A stretch of 64,000 nucleotides of DNA from Lineus longissimus (lineage: Eukaryota; Nemertea; Pilidiophora; Heteronemertea; Lineidae): contig NC_088318.1 of assembly GCF_910592395.1 (NCBI RefSeq), positions 10,356,349-10,420,348 of the forward strand, in the 5' to 3' direction. Shown piece by piece: positions 43,701 to 55,460 of the stretch (positions are counted from its first letter, which is position 1; every line of letters starts with the position of its first letter). Made by a program: the position numbers and the translations under genes. The notes beneath the pieces were generated by a model. It had not been told where the DNA came from and did not search any database. It saw only the letters and a program-made list of their open reading frames with translations.

Positions 43701-45240
43701 AGCCAAACGTTCATGTTACAACACCACCACCACCACTATCACCACTACCATGAGACGTGAAGCCGAACGTTCATGTTACAACACCACCACCACCACTACC
43801 ACCACTACCATGAGACGTGAAGCCAAACGTTCATGTTACAACACCACCACCACCACTACCACCACTACCATGAGACGTGAAGCCGAACGTTCATGTTACA
43901 ACACCACCACCACAACTACCACCGCTACCATGAGACGTGAAGCCAAACGTTCATGTTACAACACCACCACCACCACTACCACCACTACCATGAGACGTGA
44001 AGCCGAACGTTCATGTTACAACACCACCACCACCACTACCACCGCTACCATGAGACGTGAAGCCAAACGTTCATGTTACAACACCACCATCACCACAACC
44101 ACCACTACCATGAGACGTGAAGCCGAACGTTCATGTTACAACACCACCACCACCACTACCACCGCTACCATGAGACGTGAAGCCAAACGTTGATCTTACA
44201 ACACCACCATCACCACAACCACCACTACCACCACTACCATGAGACGTGAAGCCAAACGTTGATCTTACAACACCACTACCACCACCACCACCACCACCAC
44301 TACCACCACTACCATGAGACGTGAAGCCAAACGTTGATCTTACAACTCCACCATCACCACAACCACCACTACCATGAGACGTGAAGCCAAACGTTCATGT
44401 TACAACACCACCACCACCACCACCACCACCACCACTACCACCACTACCACCACTACCATGAGAGGTGAAGCCAAATGTTCATGTTACAACACCACCACCA
44501 CCACCACCACCACCACTACCATGAGACGTGAAGCCAAATGTTCATGTTACAACACCACCACCACCACCACCACTACCATGAGACGTGAAGCCAAACGTTC
44601 ATGTTACAACACCACCACCACCACCACCACCACCACCACTACCATGAGACGTGAAGCCAAATGTTCATGTTACAACACCACTACCACCACCACCACTACC
44701 ATGAGACGTGAAGCCAAATGTTCATGTTACAACACCACCACCACCACCACCACTACCATGAGACATGAAGCCAAACGTTCATGTTACAACACCACCACCA
44801 CCACCACCACCACCACCACCACTACCATGAGACGTGAAGCCAAATGTTCATGTTACAACACCACCACCACCACCACCATCACCACCACCACCACCACTAC
44901 CATGAGACGTGAAGCCAAATGTTCATGTTACAACACCACCACCACCACCACCATCACCACCACCACCACCACTACCATGAGACGTGAAGCCAAATGTTCA
45001 TGTTACAACACCACCACCACCACCACCACCACCACCACCACTACCATGAGACGTGAAGCCAAACACTCATGTTACAACACCACCACCACCACTACCACCA
45101 CTACCATGAGACGTGAAGCCGAACATTCATGTTACAACACCACCACCACCACCACAACCATCACTACCACCACTATGTTACAACACCACCACCACTACCA
45201 CCACTACCATGAGACGTGAAGCCGAACGTTCATGTTATAA
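43660..45240 (+). repeat. Tandem array of the nkd terminal codons and stop, about 24 units
   Basis: Each unit holds a (CAC/ACC)n run with TAC interruptions, then catgagacgtga (the nkd codons H-E-T-stop) and agccaaacgttcatgttaca, which is the start of the 3' UTR. The first nine units are exactly 60 bp. Later ones vary (about 54 to 100 bp) through expansion of the ACC run. The first unit is the genuine gene end; the others are non-coding copies. Long frames repeating MRREAKRSCYN plus Thr are in a different register and are artefacts. Confidence 0.96.
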
Positions 45241-46330
45241 CTCTATAAGACCTGAAGGCAAGATGAAAATGATTTGAGAAAAAAGTTTTTGCCACTAAAA
45301 AGCTTGCTATCCACATTTTGTGCGAGATGTTATTTTAGAGTTATGTGGAAAAAACTTCTTGAAACATTCTACCAATTGAAAATCTAGAAATAATGAATCT
45401 CCTGGTAATTAATTGTATTGACATAGGGTGACATGGATGTGGTCATATGCTTGTGATTCATCACTATTTCTTCAAAGGATTAATTTGACTAATTGGTAAA
45501 GATAATTGGAGAAAGTGATGAATTGGGTTTAAAAATAACAGTAAAACATTATATCATCCATTCACGTTTTCTGAAGATTCTTCAGGTCTTACACGGTAAA
45601 TGAACTGGTGTGAAAGTGTTATATGGACAAAACAAAGGTACGATGAGTGCTTGCACTAGATTTTGTCTATGGCCAAATGAAACAAAAATTCATGATTAAT
45701 TGGTGTTTTTATTTTGACTGAAATTGATGTTTGTAAAACTTAAAGTAAAAGACATTACAGATGACGATAGAAGAATGATAGATTCCAGGAAAGAGGATGG
45801 TGAGTTGTAACATCTTTCGAGAATGGTTCCTGTCTGAAGCGGAAGAGCTAGTTGTGTTTAGAACATTTGACAGTTTGGATGGAGGATGAACTGTGGAATT
45901 GTACAGTTATATGAAAGAAAGAGACTTTCAGTTATGGGATTTAAGATTGAACACACTCGATGGCTACTGAGTTGAGACTTTCTACGCAAAACAATCATTT
46001 TATGGTGCTCCACTACAACACGGGTAATATAGAGTTGAAACACTTTGGCTGATTTTTGAAAAACAACACATTGCCTTTCCACTGAGTAAAATTTGTTTTT
46101 ACAAAACAAATTCTTAGACGTAACGTCTTTCCCAGTGTTAAGTCCACCATTATGTTGTAAAAGTCATGTATACTGTCACCATTTACAAAGTAAGCATGAA
46201 GCAATGCCTACAATGCCTACTTGCTTTCGACTTTGTACCAAAATTGACCTTGAAGTTGTCTTTTAGATTCTGCCCTACCATAATGTTGTCAACAAAATCA
46301 TCTCTGCAGTAAGTGCTTGGCTCTTTCCTT
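45241..46330. other. Probable nkd 3' UTR or intergenic, nothing recognised
   Basis: AT-rich with no ORF of note. The extent of the nkd 3' UTR cannot be set from sequence. Confidence 0.35.
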
Positions 46331-46553
46331 AAAGGAGGACTATAGGCAGGTGCAGGGGGGTTAAAATGGGCCGTCTGCGGGTGACTAATATATACAGTAA
46401 GTGCACCGAGTCATGTTAGATTCAGTACTAAATATATTCCTCGTACAAGCGTGAATAGTTTCGATGTACAGTGAGATGGGAGAGATCCCTATTGGCGACT
46501 TGTGTTACTTTATCTTGCCTACTCAGTTGCTGCCTAATAGGGTCCCTTTAAGC
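46331..46553. mobile_element. Foldback element with TTAA-like ends
   Basis: The ends ttaaaggaggactataggca and tgcctaatagggtcccttta are imperfect inverted repeats, and ttaa occurs at both borders. Confidence 0.55.
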
Positions 46554-47040
46554 ATGTGGTGCGAAGCTGGTGAATTCAATATTTTCTTGGGAGCATTTCA
46601 CCAAAAAAATTCAGTTTTCATGAATCGGTCAAAGTGATTTTTGGCGAACATGCATGTTACAATCCAACACAATCAAGTTCGGAATAAATGTAAAGATCTA
46701 GAATTTGGTACTTTTTCATGTTATTTCTGCAGTCATTTTGTACATAAGATGATACTATAACAATCTAATGTATATGTAGCCAAATATGGACATAATATAT
46801 CTTATTGTACAGTTAGTGGGATTTATGACATCTAGACCCTGCCTTCCAACTCATTAATGTTAATGAGCTCTAACTGAGGGTTGAGATAGTTGGAAGGGGT
46901 CACTGCAAGATCCCAGTAACCAATATTACAGTCATTTGGGCAAAATCGTATTCAGTTCAAAAAAAGGATAATAATACTTTTGTGTCTGCCGCTGTGAGGT
47001 GCGAGTTGCGAGCAGGAGGTTAGGGTCTAGGTCGAGTAGG
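46554..47040. other. Nothing recognised except a small hairpin
   Basis: 46835-46905 folds (ccttccaact / agttggaagg) around a palindromic cattaatgttaatga. Confidence 0.5.
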
Positions 47041-47275
47041 CAATTTAGTTCATGTTATGTAACGTGGGACTCTTGTTCATGTTATGTAACGTGGGACTCA
47101 TGTTCATGTTATGTAACGTGGGACTCTTGTTCATGTTATGTAACGTGGGACTCTTGTTCATGTTATGTAACGTGGGACACTTGTTCATGTTATGTAACGT
47201 GGGACTCTTGTTCATGTTATGTAACGTGGGACACTTGTTCATGTTATGTAACGAGGGACTTTTCATGTTATGTTA
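47041..47275. repeat. Minisatellite, 27-bp unit, about 8.5 copies
   Basis: Unit: ttgttcatgttatgtaacgt plus gggactc. The period is divisible by three, so several frames on both strands are open; not genes. Confidence 0.95.
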
Positions 47276-48110
47276 CATGGGACTGTGTGGATGACGCCCT
47301 GTTTTGAGGGCAATGTTTAATACTGAATGTTCTTATACATGTATATTCAGAATCACTAAGTTTTTGGTAAGAATCTCATAGCTGGACTTAAGTAGTATTT
47401 TTCTTAGGGGATCTCAAGGGGCCAGTACTTCTGTGTGTGCTTTGTTCCCCATTTAGAATTGTGGTTTAGAACCCATTGTGCAGTTGTGACAAATTGGCAC
47501 AGTGACAGATTGGCTGTGTATCTCCTTCAGCCAAGCACTGGACCGCAGTTTTTCTTCAAATGAAAGGGTTTTGTTTGAAGTGAGAAGAAAAATCAAAAAC
47601 TTTGTAACAAGAAGTCTTTTGATGTGTGTAAAATTGTTAAAAATTCATTATTTGTAATGTGTAAATGGTGGAGTGGGGATAAAAAGACCCTTTTCCAATT
47701 TCATTTGATGTCATGAAGTTTTGAGGGTATCTGAGCTAAGAAGTGTCTGGGACTCTCAAAATATAGAGAAAAAAGGTGAAGGGGACACTTTCAACTGGCA
47801 ATACCTTTTGAAGTTTAGAGAGCCTTCATCTTGACATACAAGGCTCTAAGATTGAGAAGTCCCTTCAGAGATGAACTGACATTTTCAACGTTTTGTAATT
47901 CAGTATCATAAGAATAATAAACAATACAATAAACGATGTCACTGCAAAAATTGCGGACTTCATAATTTATGCAAGTCGTCTGAGAGACGTCGTCACTTTT
48001 GATAATATTGATCATGAGACTTGGTATAGCGCTAAATCCAACTGGTTTCAGTCGCGCAAAGCGCTTCACATTATTACCCCTAGCTATATTGGCCAGTACA
48101 TTCATGATTC
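47276..48110. other. Nothing recognised
   Basis: No gene or clear repeat was seen. Confidence 0.35.
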
Positions 48111-48114
48111 AAGC

Positions 48115-48345
48115 TCTACTCTCTGGGAGTATCGCAGGTCCGAGTTGAAGCTATACAGCACTCAGGACTAACATTCATAGTTTGCCATCTCTGCCAGCTA
48201 GGTACCCATTTACTCCTGGGCGGAAAGCAGCAAGTGGGGTAAAGTGCCTTGCTCAAGGACACAAACACGGAACAGCGGTGACCCTTCCGAGAATCGAACC
48301 CACATTCTGTGATTACGAATTCCGTGATTTCGCGCAGTGACATTA
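48115..48345 (-). mobile_element. tRNA-derived SINE, minus strand
   Basis: Contains ggtacccatttactcctggg and aaagtgccttgctcaaggac, then gagaatcgaacccacattct (reverse-complement B box). This arrangement is common in marine-invertebrate SINEs. Confidence 0.75.
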
Positions 48346-48671
48346 TTAATTGTATTGTTTATTATCATAAAATGTATGATATCAAATTACAAAAAACATG
48401 GAAACTTGGTTAGGTCTGCCTGTTGTTAAGGTTGGGATTTATTAGGGTTAGATGATGATTCTTGAACGTTGGGGTGTAATTTTATCCTTGGAAATTAGTA
48501 GGTAATGAATCCGTGTTCATTCGAATTGTGTTATGAATATTGCCTTGTTTATAATTTGTATATATGATAGATATATAGGGTAAAATGGAATGCATTTTTA
48601 AACTCCCATCTTTCAGACCAAAACACTGTAGAATCTTTTATTTTGTCAGGTTTTTCTCGTGTTTTGCTTTC
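48346..48671. other. Nothing recognised
   Basis: AT-rich, with no gene or repeat seen. Confidence 0.35.
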
Positions 48672-48853
48672 TACCGTAGAACCTCTCTATTAAGGACACC
48701 CTCGGGACTGTCAAATACTGTCCCTAATAGAGAGGTGTCCTGATTACAGAGGTCAATTTGAATGGAAACACCCAATTTGGGACAAAAACTAGTGTCCTTA
48801 ATAGAGAGGGTGTCCTTAATAGAGAGGTGTCCGCTATGAGAGGTTCTACTGTA
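48672..48853. mobile_element. Tc1/mariner-like (pogo-type) MITE, 182 bp
   Basis: The terminal inverted repeats start ta(c)cgtagaacctctctatta and end agaggttctactgta. TA sits at both ends. Internal repeats of ctctctattaaggacac occur in both orientations. Confidence 0.82.
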
Positions 48854-50804
48854 CTCCTTTATTTGTGGCCTGTGAATCAGCACCACAGTTGGCAGTAGTT
48901 TGAATGAAATTTCCAGCTTTTATATCCAAGACGCATGTGCATACCATGTTTAATGAGGTACTCATTCATGTGCATGCATATCCAGAAACAAACTCTAGAA
49001 ATTTTGTTCCTACCTCGGCCAATGTGGCCCTGATCTCAACAGAGTATCAGTCATTACAACAGTTAAAAGTTTGGGGTTGTAACAGAAAACACTTTAGATG
49101 ATATCATGTTTTGAGGTTTTATTTTCACGACTTGGACAATAATAAAACCCATGCTAAGATAGGCAATTTTGCAGTATTTCAGTCATTGGTACATTTTTGA
49201 GGTTGCATATTTATTGGTCAGCTCCATGATTGTATCTCTTGTAGCAAGGGATTTAGAATTAATCTGTTGCTGATTTATAAAAACCTTTGCTGAGAGAAAG
49301 GTTATAAGATTTGACATATGGGGGGGGGGGGGGGAATGAAATATTGCCACCAAACATTCATCTAAAAGGCCTCGGTCAGAGAAGATGTATGAAGTGGAAA
49401 GTATGTGCAGCCTGGTTTTGGTCACAGCAGTCCTTTTTGTTGCAGCCAAGGATGGCTGGGTTTAAAAATTGATGGCGAATGTTCACTTTGAACCATTTAA
49501 GAATTGAAATTAATACCTCGGTATAAGGTCCTTGGCTGTCTTATAAAGACTGCTGGGGTAGACATCAAATTACGTCCAAAACATTTCGGCTGGCGCCTTG
49601 GATTCGGTCTACATTTTGGTCCAACCTGGTGTCCTAAAGTAGAAAACCAAGGACCCTCAGCAAGGCATAACATACATGTATAATTCCTTTGACCAGACAT
49701 GTCAATGTGATGAGGATTGCCAATAACCGAAAAAAGATTGGACCACCTAGCTTCTGTCCACAGTTCCAGTTCATACAAACTTGTATTGTATAGTGCTGCC
49801 ATCTAGGATCCAGTGGTCGAATTACTAGTTGATATACCCAATTCGCATGAACGACAGCATAAATGATCACTGTTTAGCAAAACAACATGAAAGCAGACAT
49901 TGGTCTTTTGAGAAAAAGACAGCCAAAACAGTAGTTTACAGTCATTTGGCCCTGTCTGCCTGTTTCAGAGAGAGTAAATCTTTAGACTATAGTATTACAA
50001 CGAATTTGACAATCATGTATCCGTTACGTCAATATCTTGTTATTCTGGTGTGCATTTATGAGTTAACTTATGTCCTATTCAGAAGTAACATCATCTGTCA
50101 CGTAAAACATTCGCACAACACTAGATTCTGTGCTTCGACTGCGGGACTTTGCATGAGATTTTGGTTTGAAAGCCAAACCCTTGAGATGTGTGTCACACCT
50201 TCCTCGAAAAACTTGCACGCAGCAGGGGTGTTAATTTTTACCAGTGCTGTACACCTGTGATGGTATGAAAAAGTATCATTGCAGAATAGATCATGAATAT
50301 CCATTTCTCTGTCGTGACAAATGTACATTGTTGAATATCTTGATCATACTTTTAAAAATAGTTAAAACACTTTACCTGACACTTGTAATTTATTCCATGT
50401 TATGGCAAAGATTTATGCTTTCTGAAAAATAGTCTTTGAATTGTGAATTTGTTTCATATTTGGACTTCTTATTTGTTCGGTACTACATTCAGTTTAATTC
50501 CAAAATGGAAATTTTGAAAAATTAATGAAAATTGAAAATTGATGAATTTAAATGAATTAATGATCAGGATTGCAGTGATTGATCATCCACATGATAAACT
50601 GCAGTTAATGAACATGTTGATTAATGTAATTATTGTAATTATTTCTGATTCCTCAGCTCCGGTTTGTCCCTTTCATCCAGAGGTTGACTCTTTGTTAATA
50701 AAGTGATTATTGTAGAGATGCGGTTGTTTTCTGAGTGCTTATTTCTTAGCCTGGTCTGTTGTCTGGTCAGTGTGGCACCAGACTGGTCTCAACTTAGTCA
50801 GCTT
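48854..50804. other. Nothing coding recognised; foldback relative and polyA signal
   Basis: 49496-49690 resembles the GTCTCACC-type foldback family, with inverted arms aaggtccttggc / ccaaggaccctc. A poly-G run lies at 49321-49334. A possible polyadenylation hexamer AATAAA sits near 50697, which could end a long nkd 3' UTR, but this is a guess. The open frame 49829-50260 has no recognisable product. Confidence 0.4.
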
Positions 50805-52890
50805 AGGGAAGGAGTGTGTGCGATTCAACCCTGAACTCAAGTAGGAATGATGTCTCAACATAGTTAGCTTAGGTCAGTAGTGTGTGGGATTCAACACTGA
50901 ACTCAAGTAGGAATGATGTCTCAACTTAGTCAGCTTAGGTCAGTAGTGTGTGCGATTCAACCCTGAACTCAAGTAGGAATGATGTCTCAACATAGTTAGC
51001 TTAGGTCAGTAGTGTGTGGGATTCAACACTGAACTCAAGTGGGAATGATGTCTCAACTTAGTCAGCTTAGGGAAGGAGTGTGTGCGATTCAACCCTGAAC
51101 TCAAGTAGGAATGATGTCTCAACTTAGTTAGCTTAGGTCAGTAGTGTGTGGGATTCAACACTGAACTCAAGTAAGAATGATGTCTCAACTTAGTCAGCTT
51201 AGGTCATTAGTGTGTGGGATTCAACACTGAACTCAAGTAGGAATGATGTCTCAACTTAGTCAGCTTAGGTCATTAGTGTGTGCGATTCAACCCTGAACTC
51301 AAGTAGGAATGATGTCTCAAATTAGTCAGCCTAGGTCAGTAGTGTGTGGGATTCAACACTGAACTCAAGTAGTAATGATGTCTCGACTTAGTCAGTTTAG
51401 GTCAGTAGTGTGTGGGATTCAACACTGAACTCAAGTAATGATGTCTCAACTTAGTCAGCTTAGGTCAGTAGTGTGTGGGATTCAACACTGAACTCAAGAA
51501 GGTATGATGTCTCGACTTAGTCAGCTTAGGTCAGTAGTGTGTGGGATTCAACACTGAACTCAAGTAGGAATGATGTCTCAACTTAGTCAGCTTAGGTCAG
51601 TAGTGTGTGGGATTCAACACTGAACTCAAGTAGGAATGATGTCTCAACTTAGTCAGCTTAGGTCAGTAGTGTGTGGGATTCAACACTGAACTCAAGTAGG
51701 AATGATGTCTCGACTTAGTCAGCTTAGGGAAGGAGTGTGTGGGATTCAACACTGAACTCAAGTAGGAATGATGTCTCAACTTAGTCAGCTTAGGGAAGGA
51801 GTGTGTGGGATTCAACACTGAACTCAAGTAGGAATGATGTCTCAACTTAGTCAGCTTAGGGAAGGAGTGTGTGGGATTCAACACTGACCTCAAGTAGGAA
51901 TGATGTCTCGACTTAGTCAGCTTAGGGAAGGAGTGTGTGGGATTCAACACTGAACTCAAGTAGGAATGATGTCTCAACTTAGTCAGCTTAGGGAAGGAGT
52001 GTGTGGGATTCAACACTGAACTCAAGTAGGAATGATGTCTCGACTTAGTCAGCTTAGGTCAGTAGTGTGTGGGATTCAACACTGAACTCAAGAAGGAATG
52101 ATGTCTCGACTTAGTCAGCTTAGGTCAGTAGTGTGTGGGATTCAACACTGAACTCAAGTAGGAATGATGTCTCGACTTAGTCAGCTTAGGTCAGTAGTGT
52201 GTGGGATTCAACACCGAACTCAAGTAGGAATGATGTCTCGAATTAGTCAGCTTAGGTCAGTAGTGTGTGGGATTCAACACTGAACTCAAGTAGGAATGAT
52301 GTCTCGACTTAGTCAGCTTAGGTCAGTAGTGTGTGCGATTCAACCCTGAACTCAAGTAGGAATGATGTCTCAACTTAGTCAGCTTAGGTCAGTAGTGTGT
52401 GGGATTCAACACTGAACTCAAGTAATGATGTCTCGACTTGGTCAGCTTAGGTCAGTAGTGTGTGGGATTCAACACTGAACTCAAGTAGGAATGATGTCTC
52501 AACTTAGTCAGCTTAGGTCAGTAGTGTGTGAGATTCAACACCGAACTCAAGTAGGAATGATGTCTCGACTTTGTCAGCTTAGGTCAGTAGTGTGTGGGAT
52601 TCAACACTGAACTCAAGAAGGAATGATGTCTCAACTTAGTCAGCTTAGGTCAGTAGCGTGTGGGGTTCAACACTGAACTCAAGTAGGAATGATGTCTCAA
52701 CTTAGTCAGCTTAGGTCAGTAGTGTGTGGGATTCAACACTGAACTCAAGTAGGAAGGATGTCTCGACTTGGTCAGCTTAGGTCAGTAGTGTGTGGGATTC
52801 AACACTGAACTCAAGTAGGAATGATGTCTAAACTTAGCTTAGGTCAGTAGTGTGTGGGATTCAACACTGAACATAAGTAGGAATGATGTC
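50805..52890. repeat. Satellite array, 66-bp unit, about 31 copies
   Basis: Unit: ctcaacttagtcagcttagg, tcagtagtgtgtgggattca, acactgaactcaagtaggaa, tgatgt. Variants include ctcgactt, ggaaggag for gtcagtag, and units missing taggaa. Variants are blocked, for example ggaaggag at 51720-51990. The minus frame repeating SSVLNPTHSFPKLTK is an artefact of the 66-bp period. Confidence 0.97.
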
Positions 52891-52949
52891 CTTTCTCTTT
52901 GGTTCAACGCTTTGATCTCGGACTGGAGGTGTTAGTGGTTTCCCCAAGT

Positions 52950-53250
52950 GCCGATGGGTCAGTCAGTGCTAAGACTGAAATCAGTCCGAGTACTGATTGG
53001 ATGACTTTCAGTCCTGATGATGTCACAAGACTGAAATAAGTCCGAGTACTGATTGGATGACTTTCAGTCCTGATGATGTCATCTGTTGATATGGACTGAA
53101 ATCAGTCCAGGCTGAATTGACTGATTTCAATCCTGATCATTTTGATGATGTCATCAGTCATTTAGATTGACATCAGTCCTGACACCCTGGACTGATTTCA
53201 ATCTCCAATTTTCTGATTGAAATCAATCCTTAATAATGGACTCATATCAA
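52950..53250. repeat. Cluster of short palindromes (gactgaaatcagtcc and variants)
   Basis: A series of imperfect palindromes such as gactgaaatcagtcc, ggactgatttcaatc and gactttcagtcctgatgatg alternates in both orientations. One block of about 55 bp (gactgaaatcagtccgagta...) is tandemly duplicated at 52974-53080. Confidence 0.8.
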
Positions 53251-53258
53251 TACCATGT

Positions 53259-53404
53259 AACGTTAAGGGACGTAAGGTCGCCACCTTCACGATGTTGGGA
53301 ACTAAACTCGCCATGTCATGGAAAGTAGAAATAACGTCACGGCGGAAGTGGCGAGTTTAGGTCCCGGCGTCGTGAAGGTGGTGACTTTACATCCCTCAAC
53401 GTTA
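53259..53404. mobile_element. Foldback element, 146 bp
   Basis: The arms taacgttaagggacgtaagg...cgccaccttcacga and tcgtgaaggtggtgactt...ccctcaacgtta are inverted copies. The centre contains inverted aactcgcca / tggcgagtt. Confidence 0.8.
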
Positions 53405-53479
53405 CTCAGTCCAGTGGACAGTGATCATGATGGCATGAAACATGTATAAACATCAAACATAATGACATTTCACATGTTA

Positions 53480-53640
53480 CAGTGCCAAAATGACCTGTGG
53501 GTGGAGCTGACACCAGGACCAAATGCAAGTTGGCTCGGCATAGGTTTTGGGCAAAATGACAGCACCACCTAAATGTTGTTTGGCGAGACATCTAATAAAG
53601 ACAGTGAATCATCAATTTCTTCCACATACTGGGGCTCAGT
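53480..53640. mobile_element. Decayed foldback element (GTCTCACC family)
   Basis: Contains gtgggtggagctgacacc and a right side gcaccacctaaatgttgttt followed by ggcgagacat, in the order of the copy at 32530-32706, strongly diverged. Confidence 0.45.
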
Positions 53641-53834
53641 CATCATATCGACCATTATGCCCTGGGCCTTTCAGCAAAGGAGGTGGAGTCCAGGCATGCT
53701 ACCCACAGTTCTCACTTGGTGGGATCCTATATTGCCCCAGCCCAGACACAAGATAAAAGGAGCCTCGGTTTGAAGTTTCATTTAAGGGACTGTGAAGAGC
53801 AAGGAATTATTTGAGTTCCTTAAACTCATGCTGG

Positions 53835-54068
53835 TTAAGGGCTGGCTATATACAGACAGGTACAACCATTTTGGATAGAACCTGAAATCCTAAAGCAATT
53901 GGAACTCCTTCACAATGAAATGAATGTCAATAAAAAACCTGGGAGGCCGTTCTCTGAAAAACAAAGAATAGACTCCCACACTTGAAATTCACTTTGTTTG
54001 GAAAGATATTTAATTGCTTTAGATTTCAAGTTCTAGCCAAAATGGTGGTACCTATGGTCAACCCTTAA
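53835..54068. mobile_element. Palindromic TTAA MITE, copy C
   Basis: TTAAGGGCTGGCTATA...TATGGTCAACCCTTAA, with the same arms as copies A and B (cctaaagcaatt, gttctctg(a)aaaacaaagaa), more diverged. TTAA is at both borders. Confidence 0.88.
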
Positions 54069-54079
54069 TCCATAATACA

Positions 54080-54165
54080 AATCCTGGGTTCTCCCCGGCA
54101 TCGAACCTGGGCCTTATTGCGTGCGGTAGCCTGTAGTGTTAACCACTTGGCTATGAGGTTGTTCA
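54080..54165 (-). mobile_element. tRNA-like SINE head, minus strand
   Basis: Read on the minus strand it has gccaagtggttaacact (A box) and cccaggttcgatgccgggg (B box). It is not a clean tRNA cloverleaf, so a SINE fragment is more likely than a gene. Confidence 0.6.
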
Positions 54166-54389
54166 ATTTCTATTCTGAAACAGCTGCAAGGGGAAAATTA
54201 TTGAAAAAGCTTTCCAGGGTAGCTTTCCTCCCTACCACGTACCTAAAATAAAGAAAAATGCACTAACAAACTAAATGGTTTATTCTCATAGTAGGCCTAC
54301 AGCATTACAAATCATTCAATGATCATGGTTAAGAAGTTTTTTGACTTCCATTGCACCCACAAAACCCCCCCCCCCCCCCCCCAGGGAGC

Positions 54390-55460
54390 ATCCATTGCAA
54401 TTAGAAGACACCCAAAATATATGAGACCCAGGTAGCATCGACACCATAAAAGATATAAATACCCACAGAGCTGAGATAACACCCTCAAAATATGGGTGCC
54501 CACGGAGCATCCATTGCATTGAGAAGACACCCACAAATTGAGTACCCAGTGAGTATCCACTGCATTGAGAAGACGCCCTCGAAATATGGGTATTCACGGA
54601 GCATCTATTGCATTGTGAGGACACCCATAAATTGAGTTGGGGGCCTACCCAGGGAGCATCCATTGCACATAAAAGAAAACACCTGAAGAAAAGAGTACTC
54701 GGGAGCATCTATTGCACTGAGATGACACCCTCAAAAGATGTAAGTACCCAGACAACACCCTCATAAGATATAAGTACCCAGGAAGTATCCATTACATTGA
54801 GACGACACCCTCGAAATAATGAGTATTCAACGAGCATCCATTGCATCGTGAAGACACCCATCAAATGAGTACCCAGGGAGCATCCATTGCATTGAGACGA
54901 CACCCTCCGAATATCATCCTGGCAGCAGTTGCTTTCAATATACCCCGCCTCTCGATATTTCAAACGAGGTGGGATTATCCAAAACATGTGTCAGCATGTC
55001 CAAATATGGGTATTCAAGGAGCATACCCAGGGAGCATCTATTGCACTGACAAGACACCCACGAAGAACAGGTACCCAGAAGCATCCATTGCATTGGGAAG
55101 ATGCCCAAAAAGATATAAGTATACCCGGGGGGGGGGGGGGGGCATCCATTGCACTGAGATGACACCTCAAAAAAATACGGGTGCCGAAGGAGTATATTGC
55201 ATTGAGAAGACTCCCACAAATACAGGTATCAGGCACGCCACCCCCCCCCCCCCCGAATTTTTCGGTCATCAAAACATTTTTTTGGTCTCCAAATATGTTC
55301 GCCACATCGTTCAAATGCGCATTTAGGAATACAAAAATCCGTCTTTGGAAAACAAACAGAGAGGCTGGATCTGGCCCTGGGTACCCAGAAGCATCGATTG
55401 TATTGGGGAGACACCCACAAAATGTTGACACAGGAGTACCAATCACACGTATCAGACAAC
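54390..55460. repeat. Degenerate tandem array, about 57-62 bp units, with poly-C/G tracts
   Basis: Repeating phrases are gagcatccattgcattgaga, agacaccc(a/t)c and agtacccag. Long homopolymers interrupt or border it: poly-C at about 54365-54382, poly-G at about 55129-55142, poly-C at about 55240-55254. A non-repeat insert (about 55255-55380) lies inside. Open frames on both strands are repeat artefacts. Confidence 0.85.

Noticed and set aside
43624-45219. Long open frames rich in threonine with repeated MRREAKRSCYN
   Set aside because: They arise from the 60-bp array read in a different register from the nkd His frame; the unit length is a multiple of three and lacks stops in that frame.
49829-50260. 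143-codon open frame
   Set aside because: No recognised domain and no splice or start context that sets it apart from chance.
51663-52025. 120-codon minus-strand frame in the 66-bp satellite
   Set aside because: The period is a multiple of three, so one frame stays open; there is no sign of a gene.
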